Shown: positions 59,901 through 64,000 of the stretch, in pieces
Layout: every line of letters begins with the position of its first letter
Position numbering within the stretch: the first letter of the stretch is position 1
Source: Cloeon dipterum
Taxonomy: Eukaryota > Arthropoda > Insecta > Ephemeroptera > Baetidae
Reading direction: 5' to 3'
Length of the DNA stretch: 64,000 nt
Assembly: GCF_949628265.1 (NCBI RefSeq)
Contig: NC_088790.1
Location: 15,566,545 to 15,630,544, forward strand
The notes under the pieces: model-generated
What the model was told of the DNA's origin: nothing
The model's database searches: none
Seen by the model: only the letters and a program-made list of their open reading frames with translations
Position numbers and translations under genes: made by a program

Positions 59901-62193
59901 GCTTTGTTCCTGCTTGCTTTTCGCGCTGCCAAATTGTCCAGTCTTGAGTCACACTCTTTGTAGCGAGCCAGCAAATTGTCAGCTCGTTTTGACAGCTCGC
60001 TTTTGCCCACTTCGATGATTTTTTTAGACTCCACTTTAGCTGGATCAGAAGCATTTCGCAAATTTTGGCTTGATGACGGTTGATTACTGGTCGGTCGCAA
60101 CGATCTGCAAGTAGTGGAAGATTTTGGAGACGGTGCCATTCTATTTTTCAGTCTGCTGCTGCCATCATCTGCAATGTACCACAATCAATAAAAAGATATT
60201 GACATTTATTAAAAAAACACACACACACACGATCAAAGAGCTGGCAAATTCATAATAACAGTCACTTACTCAAAAAACCGCAGAATATACAAAAATAATA
60301 TAACTGTCATACGGAGACAGGACTTTCAAAGACGTGCAATGCATATAAGTAGCACAATGTCAATCAGCTGCAAAAGTTAGAGCAGCAGCTGATGTGGGAG
60401 AGGTCGATTCACTTTCTCCCTCTCTTTGTCAACCAATCGGGTTGCTCTAGGCGGGGTAAGCGCAAGTGAACAATAAATATTCATAAAGTAAAGTAGTTTT
60501 CTCCTTTTGCGGTAAATGATTTCAATTCCCAGCCTATTAATTTTCCTGCATTATGCCTTAATTTTTTAAATTTAAAATAGGTTTTGATAGAAATCAAATT
60601 ATTTAATAAATCTTTTATACTTATGAAATTAAAAGATTATGTCGGTTGGCTAATTTTAAAGTGCAAACTTTAACGAGGAGAAAAAATAAATAACACGTGA
60701 AAAGGAAGTAGGTCATCGTTTAATGATTTTAAATTCCACGAGTGCTACAAATAAAGAGGGAAGTGAAGGGAAACGTAGGAAAATCGAGAGATTCAAGCTA
60801 CAAAGCACACGGTTGCAGGAGAGCGCATGCCAAGGTCGAGAGTGCATCTGACTGGCGCGAGGCAAGAGTGTTCGTCGAGTGTCAAGTGATGCCTAGGCGA
60901 GCTCAGCTAGTGCAACTGCACGTACACTCACTATATTGATTCATTTCTGCGCCGACCCCTTTACCCATATAACAAAACTACTACAAGTACAAACCAGCGT
61001 TGCTTACTGTCAATTTATAAACCGCACCACAAATCAATCAATCAATGAAGTGGCAAACAGAAAAGGTATAAAGCAATCTGAAGGGAATTTCACCTGTGGT
61101 CGATTCACCGCTGCTCAGCTTTTCTGCATTAGCTTTGTTCAGGACGGATTTACGTTTGGCGCTCTTGTCTCCCGTCTCGTCGAGTTTCGCGATGTTTTTG
61201 CCGAGAGGTGTACCCTAAATTAACACGCGGAGTTGAAAGAGAATCAGAGCGAATTTACAAGAAAAGTCACCTCTCTGCTCGAGGAACTAGAGTCGGGGTA
61301 GTCAACCAGCAGCTTCCTGACAGGAGGGACAGTGCTCTTTAGTCTGGCGGTTGGTTTGTTGTCCGAGAGAGCAGAGTCGCTGGACGGGGAAGAGGCATTG
61401 GCAGCAGCCGCCCTCAGTCGGGACGTGCGGGTTGTCCTGATCTGCGACAGCTCGGCAGACTTGCGCTGCGGCCTCTTAGTCGGACTCTTCTCGCCATTGT
61501 CGAGGCCACTAAAACATTGCACGTGCCGAATTAGAACAGGCGCAGGTAACAAAGGCACAATAAGAAAACGCTATAAAACGCACCACAGTGGAAATAAAAA
61601 TCTCAAAAGCAAAATCCTCTGTACAAATCGAGAAGCCATAAAAGCAAAATCATACATAGTGACTCACCGAGAAAGATGGTTAAATTTTTATGATTTCTAC
61701 CACTCCTTGTCGCAATTTATTCATTGTTCTTGGGAACGGAATTAGAACAAAAGATCTTTTTGTTTTCTTTGGCTTTTAATTAACAATGGCCCAAGATAAC
61801 AGATAAGACTTCTCTACAAATAACCACAGTCACAACTTGCAAACTGATCGCTTGGAGGTCTACAATAGGAATCTATTGGCCCAAAAACAAGATCTAAACG
61901 TCCACTCCTTGCCGAACAGATTAAACGGATTTTAAGGATTTAACACAATAAGTCATAGGGCAAACTTACGAGCTGGACGGAGAAGTCGAGTCCGACTTGT
62001 CAACCTTTGAAGGGCTGCCGTTCAAGTTGACAGACATCAGTCTGCGTTTCTCGCTGAAATAAATTGTTTGTCTCTTAATCTGAAATCGCAAATTTCCGAA
62101 GAGATTCTTACCTTGCTTTAATTTGAGAATTCATTGCTTCGACGCACGGTTCTGCTACTTGGAACACATTTCTAATGGACGGACTTCTGTGAC
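38968..62193 (-). CDS. Supervillin (villin/gelsolin superfamily), 5' incomplete
   Basis: Twenty-one exons in coding order join in phase: 62193-62112, 62053-61970, 61508-61271, 61214-61094, 60168-59142, 58909-58727, 58069-57942, 57770-57543, 56717-56264, 50149-49907, 49536-49428, 45094-44863, 44515-44260, 44174-44014, 43953-43718, 43580-43373, 43320-42449, 41783-41393, 41017-40539, 39976-39821, 39054-38968, about 1,990 residues; vertebrate supervillin is about 2,200. It is a membrane-skeleton F-actin and myosin II scaffold. Diagnostic segments, numbered from the first visible codon, are RFSTQPVTS (about 580), [20 protein letters not shown] (about 925), [17 protein letters not shown] and [13 protein letters not shown] (1190-1240), gelsolin-like repeats (about 1190-1900), and a villin headpiece with [15 protein letters not shown] and terminal GLF. 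The first half is Ser/Lys/Glu-rich and disordered, with repeated ILK motifs. Exon 8 could end at 57549 instead (two residues shorter). Coding begins upstream of 62193. A SINE-like copy lies in the last intron. Confidence 0.95.
39101..39373 (-). mobile_element. SINE-like family A copy in the last supervillin intron
   Basis: Tail half of the family (GGGAAGGGCGCGCACTGCAC to GGCGCCGGTGCGCCTCCCA), with the A-rich end at 39101 when read on the minus strand; the head is missing. Nearly identical to 17705-18140 over the shared part. It is in sense orientation with supervillin, about 45 bp from the last exon's 3' splice site. Confidence 0.75.
39430..39680. repeat. Dispersed repeat C, copy 2
   Basis: Matches 26560-26940 as described there; lies beside the SINE-like copy in the same supervillin intron, more compact than copy 1. 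Confidence 0.5.
45369..47972 (-). CDS. Intronless gene nested in a supervillin intron: membrane-anchored acidic protein
   Basis: One uninterrupted frame of 867 codons on the same strand as supervillin, entirely inside the intron between its exons at 49428 and 45094. The start at 47972 is preferred because it opens directly with a hydrophobic segment [23 protein letters not shown], a signal-anchor. The frame is also open upstream to 48206, but that sequence looks like 5' UTR. The rest is low-complexity, rich in Val, Glu, Ser, Pro and Ala (runs like [20 protein letters not shown]), with one likely helical stretch ([19 protein letters not shown], about residue 145) and almost no cysteine. It ends in SANE. 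Such a protein would present a long acidic cytosolic tail from a membrane, but function and family are unknown. It could not be part of the supervillin reading frame because it ends in its own stop codon. Confidence 0.75.
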   Translation of the reverse strand: MILVLLTAGGVFLVVLYNLLFKKNTPIEDDKKNILPMSELPLSETYPPVRSEPPPLLSVHAPEIKVNVETTAAPAAPVEEVVVAAPAEAAVVFATPAQAVLPPQEENWVIEADELTVQSTGTEVLKVADLSTPSIASCSATLSEIDNTLKRLESRITSVVQDSNELTADEESYLLQNTQDLLLAREVAASAAPVSSENESAAAGKGDEEAANILRDVKPTAEETTVEISQPTSVSLADIEQQIIALAEKEVQFETKIEAEISDAVETVVTAEPEQKTSVEAEIVPAEVQTGIFQATPVAVAEEPVVETPVPTPSEVSPVEAVAPEPEPTAPLTPEKESVVAEIIESVNVSTVEITVTEPVAKASDPVLESVAPQADKVSVEAFKTDDSAEIPKAESPILESVVVPVTGTPETVVEPTPTLPISEVIAQESIPLAEAVVPVEEIPIAESVVETAAPTQVPEISLSESVNISVEEPKSIDAKEDPGSVEPFPAVEEVSSVSNISDSAAPGDIAAIPLESALETKAVVLETSFVPETHQLVHDISAELTDAVETLVLAEEPQKPTTEATSENVVEPLPVAVETAIEPVIEAPIESRVHEVVSSEPEIKSEEISEPMQPDAVSSKISETKSDELLVEAPAKSPSTPDNSPVVSVSIDMPKSTVNVSSVSEEVDSVINEAVDILEKRLTEQVEAAPEASKHEPQLDDISDNSPVTQTEIKEEKATESLVELVIEPPKESAGSVPESSADKAEIKLETLAAAEPLILDEAAKAEEKVEGTPKPAEVATSLLVDLSEPKAAVEVDLESFVVVPKEKQVTADIDNVYTLIAECQSGATKELAGSAPSDAPINSPTTTVSNPPTANEAANAPSANE
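47973..48420 (-). promoter_or_regulatory. Candidate promoter and 5' UTR of the nested gene
   Basis: Read on the minus strand, a CT/GA-rich tract (CCTCTTTCTCTCTCTCTCG, about 48135-48155) is followed by GC-rich leader sequence to the ATG. A perfect CRE-like TGACGTCA lies at 48410-48417. GAGA-type tracts are common in insect promoters. No TATA box is evident. Confidence 0.35.
48421..49427. other. Supervillin intron upstream of the nested gene
   Basis: No further exon recognised. 48600-48890 is GC-richer and contains GCGATGTTATCG reminiscent of family A tails, too short to call. Confidence 0.3.
50150..56263 (-). other. 6.1-kb supervillin intron with promoter-like islands
   Basis: Unlike the other introns this one is rich in CpG and promoter-like motifs: TTATAAAAGGGG near 51940, TATAAAAG at 53177-53184, GATAAAAG near 53415 on the minus strand, and GC-rich islands at 51060-51430, 52420-52830, 53205-53500 and 55080-55700. 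On the minus strand GCAAAAACAC followed by GTAAGTTTT (donor at 53204) could end a 5' non-coding exon about 170 bases downstream of the GATAAAAG box. No conserved coding exon was recognised and no open frame joins in phase with exon 50149-49907. Confidence 0.4.
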
Positions 62194-62826
62194 CTGTGAA
62201 AATTTCAATTTTTTAGGTCGGAAATATGAGAGATTTCCAGAGACATTGTACGCGTGCAAACAAGAATTTAACGCATGCACTTTCACTGAAAATGTTGATG
62301 GCATCGCTCTGGTAAAGCAATAAAAGCGGTCTGATTGTAATCGCACCATTGTTGTTACGCCATCGCGAGCTGATGTTTTGAAAGCTTTTTACGCTTCAGA
62401 TTAGTTCGTTCAGCGCGACTTTCCGACATTTGCCAAACAGGATCAAAGATAAGTATGAGTCATTGAAAAGGAGAAAAAAAATAATGCTTGTTATTATCTA
62501 CAATTGAGCAGAGATAACGGACCAAATTGAAGTTGAGTTAATGTGGGTGCGCAAAGAGGGTTCTTTTATCTCTTTGAGAGATAATTTTAGCAGCCGAGTT
62601 GCATTGGGAAGAATTTCACAGCGGAGAAATTAATTTGTGTCGGGGTATAGTATTTCATTTTCGGCAGGAAGCAAGGCCGCCGACACTATCGGATTTCAAG
62701 GGAAACTTTATGAACATTCGCGACCTCAGCAACTTGATCAATCGGAATTTTTGTATGCCAACTTATGTACATTTTGAGAAATTGCCTTTGATCATGCGGT
62801 GCAGTGCAAAACCTGAGGTGCAATAA

Positions 62827-62996
62827 GCCGTGGGCTCGTATTGTTGAGCGCAAGCTTTACGTGCGCATTGCAATGAGAGAATCAGTCCTTTTGTGGACTG
62901 GGCTTCCACAAATGAGGCCCGTGGTCCATGTTATTCGTTCGCGATGATATTGGAACACGGAGTTTTCGCGAGTTGTTCGCTATCAGAGAGTCGCCC
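62827..62996 (+). mobile_element. SINE-like family A, diverged copy
   Basis: GCCGTGGGCTCGTATTGTTGAGCGC resembles the family head; GGACTGGGCTTCCACAAATGAGGCC, GTTATTCGTTCGCGATGATATTGG and TTTTCGCGAGTTGTTCGCTATCAG match the 21435-21815 copy. The central body is deleted. Confidence 0.6.
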
Positions 62997-64000
62997 ATCT
63001 CCAGAGAGGGAACCAATAAAAATTAAATAAATGTGTCAATAATTTTAATTTTGATTTTTTTAATGAAAAATTTCTAAGATCCCAGAAAACTCTTTAGCTG
63101 TACTACAAATTAAAGAAAATAATTAAATCAAAGCAATTCTTGACAATACTTGAATAACGCTGTACGTTGTAACTTTCACGAAGTCCTAAAAAATAATTCA
63201 TTCATGGCTATGTGTTGTCCGAGGGAACCAAATCAGGGCTGCATACATTACATAAAACAAGTTGTGCGGACAAAACATCAGTTGTTGCAACCCAATATAA
63301 GAGCACGCAAGCAAGCAGCCGTGAAAATGGAAAGAGCGGCTTCTTTTTTTATTTATTTGCGCTCGGCGGTGGGATTTTTCTCTTGGCGGGCGACACTTGA
63401 TATTCCAGTGACGTCTTTCGCTCTTGAAAAACATTTTGCAGCTCAGCCTGCCGATATGTTAAGTTAATCATTGGAGCTCCCCTACTTGGCTGCAAGTGCT
63501 CATTAAAATCTGAATAAATTTAGACGTTCCGCTAGCCACGACTCATAATAACTTGTTTCCGCGGAATTCAATCCATCAAAAACGTGTTGATACATTACGG
63601 CGCCACGCTTCCTGACTTTCTCGAGAGATTTCGGCTGGACAATTTCAGCTCTCAGTTAGCACTCAGTAGACCGAAAAATTTTAAAAGCAATTACTGCTCC
63701 AATAAGCATGCTAAAAGCCAAAAATTGGACACGGAGGTACAAATCAAACGCACAAATCTTATACCACACTCGCACTAGGGTTGCACGAATGCACGATGTT
63801 AATAAATAAGGATGATCGAGCTTGAATTAATTTTTTAATTTCAGGATACACAAAATGTATTCTTCAAAATATAAAATCTGCTTATGAAAATTTAAAGTGA
63901 TGTGCAAAAATAGTAGATTTTTGCTTAATTTATTTACATTCTTTAACCAAAAGTGTCGTTTGGCACAAAATAATGTTTAATAAAAATTTTTGGGGAGGTT
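62997..64000. other. Right-hand end without recognised gene
   Basis: Mostly AT-rich with a mildly GC-richer patch at 63340-63460. It lies upstream of the first visible supervillin exon, so 5' exons or promoter could be here, but none could be joined in phase. Confidence 0.3.

Noticed and set aside
60210..60229. (AC)n run as a notable repeat
   Set aside because: Only about eight units; ordinary intronic microsatellite.

Overview
This window is nuclear DNA from an animal, most probably an insect. Genes have several GT-AG introns, coding exons are GC-richer than the AT-rich non-coding DNA, and much of the space is filled with short interspersed and palindromic repeats. Gene models were built by hand: exon ends were placed at splice sites and the reading phase checked across every junction. 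No database search was possible, so names rest on recognised motifs.

Left part (1-13.4 kb). An ERI1-type 3'-5' exonuclease gene (+, 1377-3578) converges on an Arf1 GTPase gene (-, 4033-6891). Beyond a gene-poor 2.4 kb gap lies a TGF-beta superfamily ligand gene (-, 9319-13141) with signal peptide, prodomain, RPRR cleavage site and a six-cysteine knot domain. A short terminal-inverted-repeat element full of ATCGAT motifs sits at 797-999.

Middle part (13.4-38.9 kb). This is accessory, repeat-dominated DNA. It holds two small genes of unknown function (a secreted 150-residue protein at 16488-16940 +, and a five-exon 218-residue protein at 19322-20831 -) and a duplicated pair of tiny cysteine-rich gene models (28066-29591 and 33010-34795, both +). 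Around them lie a dispersed SINE-like family with at least nine pieces, a hAT-type MITE with a perfect 8-bp target duplication, several long inverted repeats able to form hairpin RNA, and diverged segmental copies.

Right part (38.9-62.2 kb, open at its upstream end). One very large gene on the minus strand encodes supervillin: 21 exons are visible, about 1,990 residues, ending in a villin headpiece. Its N-terminus lies outside the window or was not recognised. The disordered N-terminal half carries about ten copies of a short ILK-centred basic motif. One intron contains an apparently intronless gene on the same strand (45369-47972), coding for a membrane-anchored acidic protein I do not recognise. 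Another intron of more than 6 kb is unusually rich in promoter-like and CpG-containing sequence and may hold alternative first exons.

The genes do not form a pathway or operon. The only thematic link, an inference, is that long hairpin loci and an ERI1-like exonuclease (a family known to trim small-RNA and histone-RNA ends) occur in the same window.
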